Below are positions 11,501-27,400 of a stretch of DNA of 64,000 nucleotides, piece after piece. The stretch's first letter is position 1, and each line of letters begins with the position of its first letter. The position numbers were made by a program, and so were the translations under genes. The stretch lies in contig NC_133230.1 of assembly GCF_040436345.1 (NCBI RefSeq), positions 16,936,197 to 17,000,196 on the forward strand, written 5' to 3'. The notes beneath the pieces are model-generated. The model had not been told where the DNA came from and made no database searches. It worked only from the letters and a program-made list of their open reading frames with translations. Source of the stretch: Pagrus major. Its lineage: Eukaryota > Chordata > Actinopteri > Spariformes > Sparidae.

Positions 11501-14094
11501 CTAACCCTAATGCCAGCCTTAAGGCAGTCTCATGAAACATTGTCTCTTTTCACTAAAATATTCACCAAAAATACAAATTTCACCGGAATCCAATGGGGAC
11601 TGCTGTGTCTCGTTCAGCCAGTATAGGAGCACATTTGGGAGCGATTTCGAGTCAATCGGTTCAAAGACCTGGAAGCTATTGAAAAAATGGGCCACTTTTT
11701 TCTTTAAAATATTCACCAAAAATACAAATTTCAACGGAATCCGATGGGGACTGCTGTGTCTCGTTCAGCCAGTATAGGAGCACATTTGTGAGCGATTTCG
11801 AGTCAATCGGTCCAAAGACCTGGAAGCTATTGAAAAAATGGGCCACTTTTTTCTTTAAAATATTCACCAAAAATACAAATTTCACCGGAATCCGATGGGG
11901 ACTGCTGTGTCTCATTCAGCGAGTAGAGGACCACATTCGTGACGAATTTCGAGTCAATCGGTCAAAAGACGACCGTAACCCTAACCCTAGCTCCATAACC
12001 CTAACCCTAACCCTAACCCTAATGCCAGCCTTAAGGCAGTCTCATGAAACATTGTCTCTTTTCACTAAAATATTCACCAAAAATACAAATTTCACCGGAA
12101 TCCGATGGGGACTGCTGTGTCTCGTTCAGCCAGTATAGGAGCACATTTGGGAGCGATTTCGAGTCAATCGGTTCAAAGACCTGGAAGCTATTGAAAAAAT
12201 GGGCCACTTTTTTCTTTAAAATATTCACCAAAAATACAAATTTCACCGTAATCCGATGGGGACTGCTGTGTCTCATTCAGCGAGTAGAGGACCACATTCG
12301 TGACGAATTTCGAGTCAATCGGTCAAAAGACGACCGTAACCCTAACCCTAGCTCCATAACCCTAACCCTAACCCTAACCCTAATGCCAGCCTTAAGGCAG
12401 TCTCATGAAACATTGTCTCTTTTCACTAAAATATTCACCAAAAATACAAATTTCACCGGAATCCGATGGGGACTGCTGTGTCTCGTTCAGCCAGTATAGG
12501 AGCACATTTGGGAGCGATTTCGAGTCAATCGGTTCAAAGACCTGGAAGCTATTGAAAAAATGGGCCACTTTTTTCTTTAAAATATTCACCAAAAATACAA
12601 ATTTCACCGGAATCCGATGGGGACTGCTGTGTCTCGTTCAGCCAGTATAGGAGCACATTTGTGAGCGATTTCGAGTCAATCGGTCCAAAGACCTGGAAGC
12701 TATTGAAAAAATGGGCCACTTTTTTCTTTAAAACATTCACCAAAAATACAAATTTCACCGGAATCCGATGTGGACTGCTGTGTCTCATTCAGCAAGTAGA
12801 GGACCACATTCGTGACGAATTTCGAGTCAATCGGTCAAAAGACGACCGTAACCCTAACCCTAGCTCCATAACCCTAACCCTAACCCTAACCCTAATGCCA
12901 GCCTTAAGGCAGTCTCATGAAACATTGTCTCTTTTCACTAAAATATTCACCAAAAATACAAATTTCACCGGAATCCGATGGGGACTGCTGTGTCTCGTTC
13001 AGCCAGTATAGGAGCACATTTGGGAGCGATTTCGAGTCAATCGGTTCAAAGACCTGGAAGCTATTGAAAAAATGGGCCACTTTTTTCTTTAAAATATTCA
13101 CCAAAAATACAAATTTCACCGGAATCCGATGGGGACTGCTGTGTCTCGTTCAGCCAGTATAGGAGCACATTTGGGGGCGATTTCGAGTCAATCGGTCCAA
13201 AGACCTGGAAGCTATTGAAAAAATGGGCCACTTTTTTCTTTAAAATATTCACCAAAAATACAAATTTCACCGGAATCCGATGGGGACTGCTTTGTCTCAT
13301 TCAGCAAGTAGAGGACCACATTCGTGACGAATTTCGAGTCAATCGGTCAAAAGACGACCGTAACCCTAACGCTAGCTCCATAACCCTAACCCTAACCCTA
13401 ACCCTAATGCCAGCCTTAAGGCAGTCTCATGAAACATTGTCTCTTTTCACTAAAATATTCACCAAAAATACAAATTTCACCGTAATCCGATGGGGACTGC
13501 TGTGTCTCATTCAGCGAGTAGAGGACCACATTCGTGACGAATTTCGAGTCAATCGGTCAAAAGACGACCGTAACCCTAACCCTAGCTCCATAACCCTAAC
13601 CCTAACCCTAACCCTAATGCCAGCCTTAAGGCAGTCTCATGAAACATTGTCTCTTTTCACTAAAATATTCACCAAAAATACAAATTTCACCGGAATCCGA
13701 TGGGGACTGCTGTGTCTCGTTCAGCCAGTATAGGAGCACATTTGGGAGCGATTTCGAGTCAATCGGTCCAAAGACCTGGAAGCTATTGAAAAAATGGGCC
13801 ACTTTTTTCTTTAAAATATTCACCAAAAATACAAATTTCACCGTAATCCGATGGGGACTGCTGTGTCTCATTCAGCAAGTAGAGGACCACATTCGTGACG
13901 AATTTCGAGTCAATCGGTCAAAAGACGACCGTAACCCTAACCCTAGCTCCATAACCCTAACCCTAACCCTAACCCTAATGCCAGCCTTAAGGCAGTCTCA
14001 TGAAACATTGTCTCTTTTCACTAAAATATTCACCAAAAATACAAATTTCACCGGAATCCGATGGGGACTGCTGTGTCTCGTTCAGCGAGTAGAG

Positions 14095-17000
14095 ACCACA
14101 TTCGTGACGAATTTCGAGTCAATCGGTCAAAAGACGACCGTAACCCTAACCCTAGCTCCATAACCCTAACCCTAACCCTAACCCTAATGCCAGCCTTAAG
14201 GCAGTCTCATGAAACATTGTCTCTTTTCACTAAAATATTCACCAAAAATACAAATTTCACCGGAATCCGATGGGGACTGCTGTGTCTCGTTCAGCCAGTA
14301 TAGGAGCACATTTGGGAGCGATTTCGAGTCAATCGGTTCAAAGACCTGGAAGCTATTGAAAAAAATGGGCCACTTTTTTCTTTAAAATATTCACCAAAAA
14401 TACAAATTTCACCGTAATCCGATGGGGACTGCTGTGTCTCATTCAGCAAGTAGAGGACCACATTCGTGACGAATTTCGAGTCAATCGGTCAAAAGACGAC
14501 CGTAACCCTAACCCTAGCTCCATAACCCTAACCCTAACCCTAACCCTAATGCCAGCCTTAAGGCAGTCTCATGAAACATTGTCTCTTTTCACTAAAATAT
14601 TCACCAAAAATACAAATTTCACCGTAATCCGATGGGGACTGCTGTGTCTCATTCAGCGAGTAGAGGACCACATTCGTGACGAATTTCGAGTCAATCGGTC
14701 AAAAGACGACCGTAACCCTAACCCTAGCTCCATAACCCTAACCCTAACCCTAACCCTAATGCCAGCCTTAAGGCAGTCTCATGAAACATTGTCTCTTTTC
14801 ACTAAAATATTCACCAAAAATACAAATTTCACCGGAATCCGATGGGGACTGCTGTGTCTCGTTCAGCCAGTATAGGAGCACATTTGGGAGCGATTTCGAG
14901 TCAATCGGTCCAAAGACCTGGAAGCTATTGAAAAAATGGGCCACTTTTTTTCTTTAAAATATTCACCAAAAATACAAATTTCACCGGAATCCGATGGGGA
15001 CTGCTGTGTCTCATTCAGCAAGTAGAGGACCACATTCGTGACGAATTTCGAGTCAATCGGTCAAAAGACGACCGTAACCCTAACCCTAGCTCCATAACCC
15101 TAACCCTAACCCTAACCCTAATGCCAGCCTTAAGGCAGTCTCATGAAACATTGTCTCTTTTCACTAAAATATTCACCAAAAATACAAATTTCACCGGAAT
15201 CCGATGGGGACTGCTGTGTCTCGTTCAGCCAGTATAGGAGCACATTTGGGAGCGATTTCGAGTCAATCGGTTCAAAGACCTGGAAGCTATTGAAAAAATG
15301 GGCCACTTTTTTCTTTAAAATATTCACCAAAAATACAAATTTCACCGGAATCCGATGGGGACTGCTGTGTCTCGTCCAGCCAGTATAGGAGCACATTTGG
15401 GAGCGATTTCGAGTCAATCGGTCCAAAGACCTGGAAGCTATTGAAAAAAATGGGCCACTTTTTTCTTTAAAATATTCACCAAAAATACAAATTTCACCGT
15501 AATCCGATGGGGACTGCTGTGTCTCATTCAGCAAGTAGAGGACCACATTCGTGACGAATTTCGAGTCAATCGGTCAAAAGACGACCGTAACCCTAACCCT
15601 AGCTCCATAACCCTAACCCTAACCCTAACCCTAATGCCAGCCTTAAGGCAGTCTCATGAAACATTGTCTCTTTTCACTAAAATATTCACCAAAAATACAA
15701 ATTTCACCGGAATCCGATGGGGACTGCTGTGTCTCGTTCAGCCAGTATAGGAGCACATTTGGGAGCGATTTCGAGTCAATCGGTCCAAAGACCTGGAAGC
15801 TATTGAAAAAATGGGCCACTTTTTTCTTTAAAATATTCACCAAAAATACAAATTTCACCGTAATCCGATGGGGACTGCTGTGTCTCATTCAGCGAGTAGA
15901 GGACCACATTCGTGACGAATTTCGAGTCAATCGGTCAAAAGACGACCGTAACCCTAACCCTAGCTCCATAACCCTAACCCTAACCCTAACCCTAATGCCA
16001 GCCTTAAGGCAGTCTCATGAAACATTGTCTCTTTTCACTAAAATATTCACCAAAAATACAAATTTCACCGGAATCCGATGGGGACTGCTGTGTCTCATTC
16101 AGCAAGTAGAGGACCACATTCGTGACGAATTTCGAGTCAATCGGTCAAAAGACGACCGTAACCCTAACCCTAGCTCCATAACCCTAACCCTAACCCTAAC
16201 CCTAACCCTAATGCCAGCCTTAAGGCAGTCTCATGAAACATTGTCTCTTTTCACTAAAATATTCACCAAAAATACAAATTTCACCGGAATCCGATGGGGA
16301 CTGCTGTGTCTCGTTCAGCCAGTATAGGAGCACATTTGTGAGCGATTTCGAGTCAATCGGTCCAAAGACCTGGAAGCTATTGAAAAAATGGGCCACTTTT
16401 TTCTTTAAAATATTCACCAAAAATACAAATTTCACCGTAATCCGATGGGGACTGCTGTGTCTCATTCAGCAAGTAGAGGACCACATTCGTGACGAATTTC
16501 GAGTCAATCGGTCAAAAGACGACCGTAACCCTAACCCTAGCTCCATAACCCTAACCCTAACCCTAACCCTAATGCCAGCCTTAAGGCAGTCTCATGAAAC
16601 ATTGTCTCTTTTCACTAAAATATTCACCAAAAATACAAATTTCACCGTAATCCGATGGGGACTGCTGTGTCTCATTCAGCGAGTAGAGGACCACATTCGT
16701 GACGAATTTCGAGTCAATCGGTCAAAAGACGACCGGTAACCCTAACCCTAGCTCCATAACCCTAACCCCTAACCCTAACCCTAATGCCAGCCTTAAGGCA
16801 GTCTCATGAAACATTGTCTCTTTTCACTAAAATATTCACCAAAAATACAAATTTCACCGGAATCCGATGGGGACTGCTGTGTCTCGTTCAGCCAGTATAG
16901 GAGCACATTTGGGAGCGATTTCGAGTCAATCGGTCTAAAGACCTGGAAGCTATTGAAAAAATGGGCCACTTTTTTCTTTAAAATATTCACCAAAAATACA

Positions 17001-18420
17001 AATTTCACCGGAATCCGATGGGGACTGCTGTGTCTCATTCAGCAAGTAGAGGACCACATTCGTGACGAATTTCGAGTCAATCGGTCAAAAGACGACCGTA
17101 ACCCTAACCCTAGCTCCATAACCCCTAACCCTAACCCTAACCCTAACCCTAATGCCAGCCTTAAGGCAGTCTCATGAAACATTGTCTCTTTTCACTAAAA
17201 TATTCACCAAAAATACAAATTTCACCGGAATCCGATGGGGACTGCTGTGTCTCGTTCAGCCAGTATAGGAGCACATTTGTGAGCGATTTCGAGTCAATCG
17301 GTTCAAAGACCTGGAAGCTATTGAAAAAATGGGCCACTTTTTTCTTTAAAATATTCACCAAAAAATACAAATTTCACCGGAATCCGATGGGGACTGCTGT
17401 GTCTCATTCAGCAAGTAGAGGACCACATTCGTGACGAATTTCGAGTCAATCGGTCAAAAGACGACCGTAACCCTAACCCTAGCTCCATAACCCTAACCCT
17501 AACCCTAACCCTAATGCCAGCCTTAAGGCAGTCTCATGAAACATTGTCTCTTTTCACTAAAATATTCACCAAAAATACAAATTTCACCGGAATCCGATGG
17601 GGACTGCTGTGTCTCGTTCAGCCAGTATAGGAGCACATTTGGGAGCGATTTCGAGTCAATCGGTTCAAAGACCTGGAAGCTATTGAAAAAAATGGGCCAC
17701 TTTTTTCTTTAAAATATTCACCAAAAATACAAATTTCACCGGAATCCGATGGGGACTGCTGTGTCTCGTCCAGCCAGTATAGGAGCACATTTGGGAGCGA
17801 TTTCGAGTCAATCGATCCAAAGACCTGGAAGCTATTGAAAAAATGGGGCCACTTTTTTCTTTAAAATATTCACCAAAAATACAAATTTCACCGTAATCCG
17901 ATGGGGACTGCTGTGTCTCATTCAGCAAGTAGAGGACCACATTCGTGACGAATTTCGAGTCAATCGGTCAAAAGACGACCGTAACCCTAACCCTAGCTCC
18001 ATAACCCTAACCCTAACCCTAACCCTAATGCCAGCCTTAAGGCAGTCTCATGAAACATTGTCTCTTTTCACTAAAATATTCACCAAAAATACAAATTTCA
18101 CCGGAATCCGATGGGGACTGCTGTGTCTCGTTCAGCGAGTAGAGGACCACATTCGTGACGAATTTCGAGTCAATCGGTCAAAAGACGACCGTAACCCTAA
18201 CCCTAGCTCCATAACCCTAACCCTAACCCTAACCCTAATGCCAGCCTTAAGGCAGTCTCATGAAACATTGTCTCTTTTCACTAAAATATTCACCAAAAAT
18301 ACAAATTTCACCGGAATCCGATCGGGACTGCTGTGTCTCGTTCAGCCAGTATAGGAGCACATTTGGGAGCGATTTCGAGTCAATCGGTTCAAAGACCTGG
18401 AAGCTATTGAAAAAAATGGG
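14095..18420 (+). other. Stretch of the array with clustered 1-bp indels
   Basis: Eleven single-base indels, nearly all in homopolymers, break the otherwise fixed unit lengths. There is a lost G near 14095. There are extra bases near 14360 (A), 14951 (T), 15450 (A), 16736 (G), 16769 (C), 17125 (C), 17366 (A), 17692 (A), 17848 (G) and 18417 (A). I noticed no comparable indels elsewhere in the 55-kb array, where variation is by substitution and whole hexamers. The pattern resembles uncorrected long-read sequence more than biology. Confidence 0.7.
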
Positions 18421-21400
18421 CCACTTTTTTCTTTAAAATATTCACCAAAAATACAAATTTCACCGGAATCCGATGGGGACTGCTGTGTCTCGTCCAGCCA
18501 GTATAGGAGCACATTTGGGAGCGATTTCGAGTCAATCGGTCCAAAGACCTGGAAGCTATTGAAAAAATGGGCCACTTTTTTCTTTAAAATATTCACCAAA
18601 AATACAAATTTCACCGTAATCCGATGGGGACTGCTGTGTCTCATTCAGCAAGTAGAGGACCACATTCGTGACGAATTTCGAGTCAATCGGTCAAAAGACG
18701 ACCGTAACCCTAACCCTAGCTCCATAACCCTAACCCTAACCCTAACCCTAATGCCAGCCTTAAGGCAGTCTCATGAAACATTGTCTCTTTTCACTAAAAT
18801 ATTCACCAAAAATACAAATTTCACCGGAATCCGATGGGGACTGCTGTGTCTCATTCAGCGAGTAGAGGACCACATTCGTGACGAATTTCGAGTCAATCGG
18901 TCAAAAGACGACCGTAACCCTAACCCTAGCTCCATAACCCTAACCCTAACCCTAACCCTAACCCTAATGCCAGCCTTAAGGCAGTCTCATGAAACATTGT
19001 CTCTTTTCACTAAAATATTCACCAAAAATACAAATTTCACCGGAATCCGATGGGGACTGCTGTGTCTCGTTCAGCCAGTATAGGAGCACATTTGTGAGCG
19101 ATTTCGAGTCAATCGGTTCAAAGACCTGGAAGCTATTGAAAAAATGGGCCACTTTTTTCTTTAAAATATTCACCAAAAATACAAATTTCACCGGAATCCG
19201 ATGGGGACTGCTGTGTCTCATTCAGCAAGTAGAGGACCACATTCGTGACGAATTTCGAGTCAATCGGTCAAAAGACGACCGTAACCCTAACCCTAGCTCC
19301 ATAACCCTAACCCTAACCCTAACCCTAATGCCAGCCTTAAGGCAGTCTCATGAAACATTGTCTCTTTTCACTAAAATATTCACCAAAAATACAAATTTCA
19401 CCGGAATCCGATGGGGACTGCTGTGTCTCGTTCAGCCAGTATAGGAGCACATTTGGGAGCGATTTCGAGTCAATCGGTTCAAAGACCTGGAAGCTATTGA
19501 AAAAATGGGCCACTTTTTTCTTTAAAATATTCACCAAAAATACAAATTTCACCGGAATCCGATGGGGACTGCTGTGTCTCGTTCAGCCAGTATAGGAGCA
19601 CATTTGGGGGCGATTTCGAGTCAATCGGTCCAAAGACCTGGAAGCTATTGAAAAAATGGGCCACTTTTTTCTTTAAAATATTCACCAAAAATACAAATTT
19701 CACCGTAATCCGATGGGGACTGCTGTGTCTCATTCAGCAAGTAGAGGACCACATTCGTGACGAATTTCGAGTCAATCGGTCAAAAGACGACCGTAACCCT
19801 AACCCTAGCTCCATAACCCTAACCCTAACCCTAACCCTAATGCCAGCCTTAAGGCAGTCTCATGAAACATTGTCTCTTTTCACTAAAATATTCACCAAAA
19901 ATACAAATTTCACCGGAATCCGATGGGGACTGCTGTGTCTCGTTCAGCCAGTATAGGAGCACATTTGGGAGCGATTTCGAGTCAATCGGTCCAAAGACCT
20001 GGAAGCTATTGAAAAAATGGGCCACTTTTTTCTTTAAAATATTCACCAAAAATACAAATTTCACCGTAATCCGATGGGGACTGCTGTGTCTCATTCAGCG
20101 AGTAGAGGACCACATTCGTGACGAATTTCGAGTCAATCGGTCAAAAGACGACCGTAACCCTAACCCTAGCTCCATAACCCTAACCCTGACCCTAACCCTA
20201 ATGCCAGCCTTAAGGCAGTCTCATGAAACATTGTCTCTTTTCACTAAAATATTCACCAAAAATACAAATTTCACCGGAATCCGATGGGGACTGCTGTGTC
20301 TCGTTCAGCCAGTATAGGAGCACATTTGGGAGCGATTTCGAGTCAATCGGTTCAAAGACCTGGAAGCTATTGAAAAAATGGGCCACTTTTTTCTTTAAAA
20401 TATTCACCAAAAATACAAATTTCACCGGAATCCGATGGGGACTGCTGTGTCTCGTTCAGCCAGTATAGGAGCACATTTGTGAGCGATTTCGAGTCAATCG
20501 GTCCAAAGACCTGGAAGCTATTGAAAAAATGGGCCACTTTTTTCTTTAAAATATTCACCAAAAATACAAATTTCACCGGAATCCGATGGGGACTGCTGTG
20601 TCTCATTCAGCAAGTAGAGGACCACATTCGTGACGAATTTCGAGTCAATCGGTCAAAAGACGACCGTAACCCTAACCCTAGCTCCATAACCCTAACCCTA
20701 ACCCTAACCCTAATGCCAGCCTTAAGGCAGTCTCATGAAACATTGTCTCTTTTCACTAAAATATTCACCAAAAATACAAATTTCACCGGAATCCGATGGG
20801 GACTGCTGTGTCTCGTTCAGCCAGTATAGGAGCACATTTGGGAGCGATTTCGAGTCAATCGGTCCAAAGACCTGGAAGCTATTGAAAAAATGGGCCACTT
20901 TTTTCTTTAAAATATTCACCAAAAATACAAATTTCACCGTAATCCGATGGGGACTGCTGTGTCTCATTCAGCAAGTAGAGGACCACATTCGTGACGAATT
21001 TCGAGTCAATCGGTCAAAAGACGACCGTAACCCTAACCCTAGCTCCATAACCCTAACCCTAACCCTAACCCTAATGCCAGCCTTAAGGCAGTCTCATGAA
21101 ACATTGTCTCTTTTCACTAAAATATTCACCAAAAATACAAATTTCACCGGAATCCGATGGGGACTGCTGTGTCTCGTTCAGCGAGTAGAGGACCACATTC
21201 GTGACGAATTTCGAGTCAATCGGTCAAAAGACGACCGTAACCCTAACCCTAGCTCCATAACCCTAACCCTAACCCTAACCCTAATGCCAGCCTTAAGGCA
21301 GTCTCATGAAACATTGTCTCTTTTCACTAAAATATTCACCAAAAATACAAATTTCACCGGAATCCGATGGGGACTGCTGTGTCTCGTTCAGCCAGTATAG

Positions 21401-24400
21401 GAGCACATTTGGGAGCGATTTCGAGTCAATCGGTCCAAAGACCTGGAAGCTATTGAAAAAATGGGCCACTTTTTTCTTTAAAATATTCACCAAAAATACA
21501 AATTTCACCGTAATCCGATGGGGACTGCTGTGTCTCATTCAGCGAGTAGAGGACCACATTCGTGACGAATTTCGAGTCAATCGGTCAAAAGACGACCGTA
21601 ACCCTAACCCTAGCTCCATAACCCTAACCCTAACCCTAACCCTAATGCCAGCCTTAAGGCAGTCTCATGAAACATTGTCTCTTTTCACTAAAATATTCAC
21701 CAAAAATACAAATTTCACCGGAATCCGATGGGGACTGCTGTGTCTCGTTCAGCCAGTATAGGAGCACATTTGTGAGCGATTTCGAGTCAATCGGTTCAAA
21801 GACCTGGAAGCTATTGAAAAAATGGGCCACTTTTTTCTTTAAAATATTCACCAAAAATACAAATTTCACCGGAATCCGATGGGGACTGCTGTGTCTCATT
21901 CAGCAAGTAGAGGACCACATTCGTGACGAATTTCGAGTCAATCGGTCAAAAGACGACCGTAACCCTAACCCTAGCTCCATAACCCTAACCCTAACCCTAA
22001 CCCTAATGCCAGCCTTAAGGCAGTCTCATGAAACATTGTCTCTTTTCACTAAAATATTCACCAAAAATACAAATTTCACCGTAATCCGATGGGGACTGCT
22101 GTGTCTCATTCAGCGAGTAGAGGACCACATTCGTGACGAATTTCGAGTCAATCGGTCAAAAGACGACCGTAACCCTAACCCTAGCTCCATAACCCTAACC
22201 CTAACCCTAACCCTAATGCCAGCCTTAAGGCAGTCTCATGAAACATTGTCTCTTTTCACTAAAATATTCACCAAAAATACAAATTTCACCGGAATCCGAT
22301 GGGGACTGCTGTGTCTCGTTCAGCCAGTATAGGAGCACATTTGGGAGCGATTTCGAGTCAATCGGTCCAAAGACCTGGAAGCTATTGAAAAAATGGGCCA
22401 CTTTTTTCTTTAAAATATTCACCAAAAATACAAATTTCACCGGAATCCGATGGGGACTGCTGTGTCTCATTCAGCAAGTAGAGGACCACATTCGTGACGA
22501 ATTTCGAGTCAATCGGTCAAAAGACGACCGTAACCCTAACCCTAGCTCCATAACCCTAACCCTAACCCTAACCCTAACCCTAATGCCAGCCTTAAGGCAG
22601 TCTCATGAAACATTGTCTCTTTTCACTAAAATATTCACCAAAAATACAAATTTCACCGGAATCCGATGGGGACTGCTGTGTCTCGTTCAGCCAGTATAGG
22701 AGCACATTTGTGAGCGATTTCGAGTCAATCGGTTCAAAGACCTGGAAGCTATTGAAAAAATGGGCCACTTTTTTCTTTAAAATATTCACCAAAAATACAA
22801 ATTTCACCGGAATCCGATGGGGACTGCTGTGTCTCATTCAGCAAGTAGAGGACCACATTCGTGACGAATTTCGAGTCAATCGGTCAAAAGACGACCGTAA
22901 CCCTAACCCTAGCTCCATAACCCTAACCCTAACCCTAACCCTAATGCCAGCCTTAAGGCAGTCTCATGAAACATTGTCTCTTTTCACTAAAATATTCACC
23001 AAAAATACAAATTTCACCGGAATCCGATGGGGACTGCTGTGTCTCGTTCAGCCAGTATAGGAGCACATTTGGGAGCGATTTCGAGTCAATCGGTTCAAAG
23101 ACCTGGAAGCTATTGAAAAAATGGGCCACTTTTTTCTTTAAAATATTCACCAAAAATACAAATTTCACCGGAATCCGATGGGGACTGCTGTGTCTCGTTC
23201 AGCCAGTATAGGAGCACATTTGGGGGCGATTTCGAGTCAATCGGTCCAAAGACCTGGAAGCTATTGAAAAAATGGGCCACTTTTTTCTTTAAAATATTCA
23301 CCAAAAATACAAATTTCACCGTAATCCGATGGGGACTGCTGTGTCTCATTCAGCAAGTAGAGGACCACATTCGTGACGAATTTCGAGTCAATCGGTCAAA
23401 AGACGACCGTAACCCTAACCCTAGCTCCATAACCCTAACCCTAACCCTAACCCTAATGCCAGCCTTAAGGCAGTCTCATGAAACATTGTCTCTTTTCACT
23501 AAAATATTCACCAAAAATACAAATTTCACCGGAATCCGATGGGGACTGCTGTGTCTCATTCAGCGAGTAGAGGACCACATTCGTGACGAATTTCGAGTCA
23601 ATCGGTCAAAAGACGACCGTAACCCTAACCCTAGCTCCATAACCCTAACCCTAACCCTAACCCTAATGCCAGCCTTAAGGCAGTCTCATGAAACATTGTC
23701 TCTTTTCACTAAAATATTCACCAAAAATACAAATTTCACCGGAATCCGATGGGGACTGCTGTGTCTCGTTCAGCCAGTATAGGAGCACATTTGGGAGCGA
23801 TTTCGAGTCAATCGGTCCAAAGACCTGGAAGCTATTGAAAAAATGGGCCACTTTTTTCTTTAAAATATTCACCAAAAATACAAATTTCACCGGAATCCGA
23901 TGGGGACTGCTGTGTCTCATTCAGCGAGTAGAGGACCACATTCGTGACGAATTTCGAGTAAATCGGTCAAAAGACGACCGTAACCCTAACCCTAGCTCCA
24001 TAACCCTAACCCTAACCCTAACCCTAATGCCAGCCTTAAGGCAGTCTCATGAAACATTGTCTCTTTTCACTAAAATATTCACCAAAAATACAAATTTCAC
24101 CGGAATCCGATGGGGACTGCTGTGTCTCGTTCAGCCAGTATAGGAGCACATTTGGGGGCGATTTCGAGTCAATCGGTCCAAAGACCTGGAAGCTATTGAA
24201 AAAATGGGCCACTTTTTTCTTTAAAATATTCACCAAAAATACAAATTTCACCGGAATCCGATGGGGACTGCTGTGTCTCATTCAGCGAGTAGAGGACCAC
24301 ATTCGTGACGAATTTCGAGTCAATCGGTCAAAAGACGACCGTAACCCTAACCCTAGCTCCATAACCCTAACCCTAACCCTAACCCTAATGCCAGCCTTAA

Positions 24401-27400
24401 GGCAGTCTCATCAAACATTGTCTCTTTTCACTAAAATATTCACCAAAAATACAAATTTCACCGGAATCCGATGGGGACTGCTGTGTCTCATTCAGCGAGT
24501 AGAGGACCACATTCGTGACGAATTTCGAGTCAATCGGTCAAAAGACGACCGTAACCCTAACCCTAGCTCCATAACCCTAACCCTAACCCTAACCCTAATG
24601 CCAGCCTTAAGGCAGTCTCATGAAACATTGTCTCTTTTCACTCAAATATTCACCAAAAATACAAATTTCACCGGAATCCGATGGGGACTGCTGTGTCTCG
24701 TTCAGCCAGTATAGGAGCACATTTGGGAGCGATTTCGAGTCAATCGGTCCAAAGACCTGGAAGCTATTGAAAAAATGGGCCACTTTTTTCTTTAAAATAT
24801 TCACCAAAAATACAAATTTCACCGGAATCCGATGGGGACTGCTGTGTCTCATTCAGCGAGTAGAGGACCACATTCGTGACGAATTTCGAGTAAATCGGTC
24901 AAAAGACGACCGTAACCCTAACCCTAGCTCCATAACCCTAACCCTAACCCTAACCCTAATGCCAGCCTTAAGGCAGTCTCATGAAACATTGTCTCTTTTC
25001 ACTAAAATATTCACCAAAAATACAAATTTCACCGGAATCCGATGGGGACTGCTGTGTCTCGTTCAGCCAGTATAGGAGCACATTTGGGGGCGATTTCGAG
25101 TCAATCGGTCCAAAGACCTGGAAGCTATTGAAAAAATGGGCCACTTTTTTCTTTAAAATATTCACCAAAAATACAAATTTCACCGGAATCCGATGGGGAC
25201 TGCTGTGTCTCATTCAGCGAGTAGAGGACCACATTCGTGACGAATTTCGAGTCAATCGGTCAAAAGACGACCGTAACCCTAACCCTAGCTCCATAACCCT
25301 AACCCTAACCCTAACCCTAATGCCAGCCTTAAGGCAGTCTCATCAAACATTGTCTCTTTTCACTAAAATATTCACCAAAAATACAAATTTCACCGGAATC
25401 CGATGGGGACTGCTGTGTCTCGTTCAGCCAGTATAGGAGCACATTTGGGGGCGATTTCGAGTCAATCGGTCCAAAGACCTGGAAGCTATTGAAAAAATGG
25501 GCCACTTTTTTCTTTAAAATATTCACCAAAAATACAAATTTCACCGGAATCCGATGGGGACTGCTGTGTCTCATTCAGCGAGTAGAGGACCACATTCGTG
25601 ACGAATTTCGAGTAAATCGGTCAAAAGACGACCGTAACCCTAACCCTAGCTCCATAACCCTAACCCTAACCCTAACCCTAATGCCAGCCTTAAGGCAGTC
25701 TCATGAAACATTGTCTCTTTTCACTAAAATATTCACCAAAAATACAAATTTCACCGGAATCCGATGGGGACTGCTGTGTCTCGTTCAGCCAGTATAGGAG
25801 CACATTTGGGGGCGATTTCGAGTCAATCGGTCCAAAGACCTGGAAGCTATTGAAAAAATGGGCCACTTTTTTCTTTAAAATATTCACCAAAAATACAAAT
25901 TTCACCGGAATCCGATGGGGACTGCTGTGTCTCATTCAGCGAGTAGAGGACCACATTCGTGACGAATTTCGAGTCAATCGGTCAAAAGACGACCGTAACC
26001 CTAACCCTAGCTCCATAACCCTAACCCTAACCCTAACCCTAATGCCAGCCTTAAGGCAGTCTCATCAAACATTGTCTCTTTTCACTAAAATATTCACCAA
26101 AAATACAAATTTCACCGGAATCCGATGGGGACTGCTGTGTCTCGTTCAGCCAGTATAGGAGCACATTTGGGAGCGATTTCGAGTCAATCGGTTCAAAGAC
26201 CTGGAAGCTATTGAAAAAATGGGCCACTTTTTTCATTAAAATATTCACCAAAAATACAAATTTCACCGGAATCCGATGGGGACTGCTGTGTCTCGTTCAG
26301 CCAGTATAGGAGCACATTTGTGAGCGATTTCGAGTCAATCGGTCCAAAGACCTGGAAGCTATTGAAAAAATGGGCCACTTTTTTCTTTAAAATATTCACC
26401 AAAAATACAAATTTCACCGGAATCCGATGGGGACTGCTGTGTCTCATTCAGCAAGTAGAGGACCACATTCGTGACGAATTTCGAGTCAATCGGTCAAAAG
26501 ACGACCGTAACCCTAACCCTAGCTCCATAACCCTAACCCTAACCCTAACCCTAATGCCAGCCTTAAGGCAGTCTCATGAAACATTGTCTCTTTTCACTAA
26601 AATATTCACCAAAAATACAAATTTCACCGGAATCCGATGGGGACTGCTGTGTCTCGTTCAGCCAGTATAGGAGCACATTTGGGAGCGATTTCGAGTCAAT
26701 CGGTTCAAAGACCTGGAAGCTATTGAAAAAATGGGCCACTTTTTTCTTTAAAATATTCACCAAAAATACAAATTTCACCGGAATCCGATGGGGACTGCTG
26801 TGTCTCGTTCAGCCAGTATAGGAGCACATTTGGGGGCGATTTCGAGTCAATCGGTCAAAAGACCTGGAAGCTATTGAAAAAATGGGCCACTTTTTTCTTT
26901 AAAATATTCACCAAAAATACAAATTTCACCGTAATCCGATGGGGACTGCTGTGTCTCATTCAGCAAGTAGAGGACCACATTCGTGACGAATTTCGAGTCA
27001 ATCGGTCAAAAGACGACCGTAACCCTAACCCTAGCTCCATAACCCTAACCCTAACCCTAACCCTAATGCCAGCCTTAAGGCAGTCTCATGAAACATTGTC
27101 TCTTTTCACTAAAATATTCACCAAAAATACAAATTTCACCGTAATCCGATGGGGACTGCTGTGTCTCATTCAGCGAGTAGAGGACCACATTCGTGACGAA
27201 TTTCGAGTCAATCGGTCAAAAGACGACCGTAACCCTAACCCTAGCTCCATAACCCTAACCCTAACCCTAACCCTAATGCCAGCCTTAAGGCAGTCTCATG
27301 AAACATTGTCTCTTTTCACTAAAATATTCACCAAAAATACAAATTTCACCGGAATCCGATGGGGACTGCTGTGTCTCGTTCAGCCAGTATAGGAGCACAT

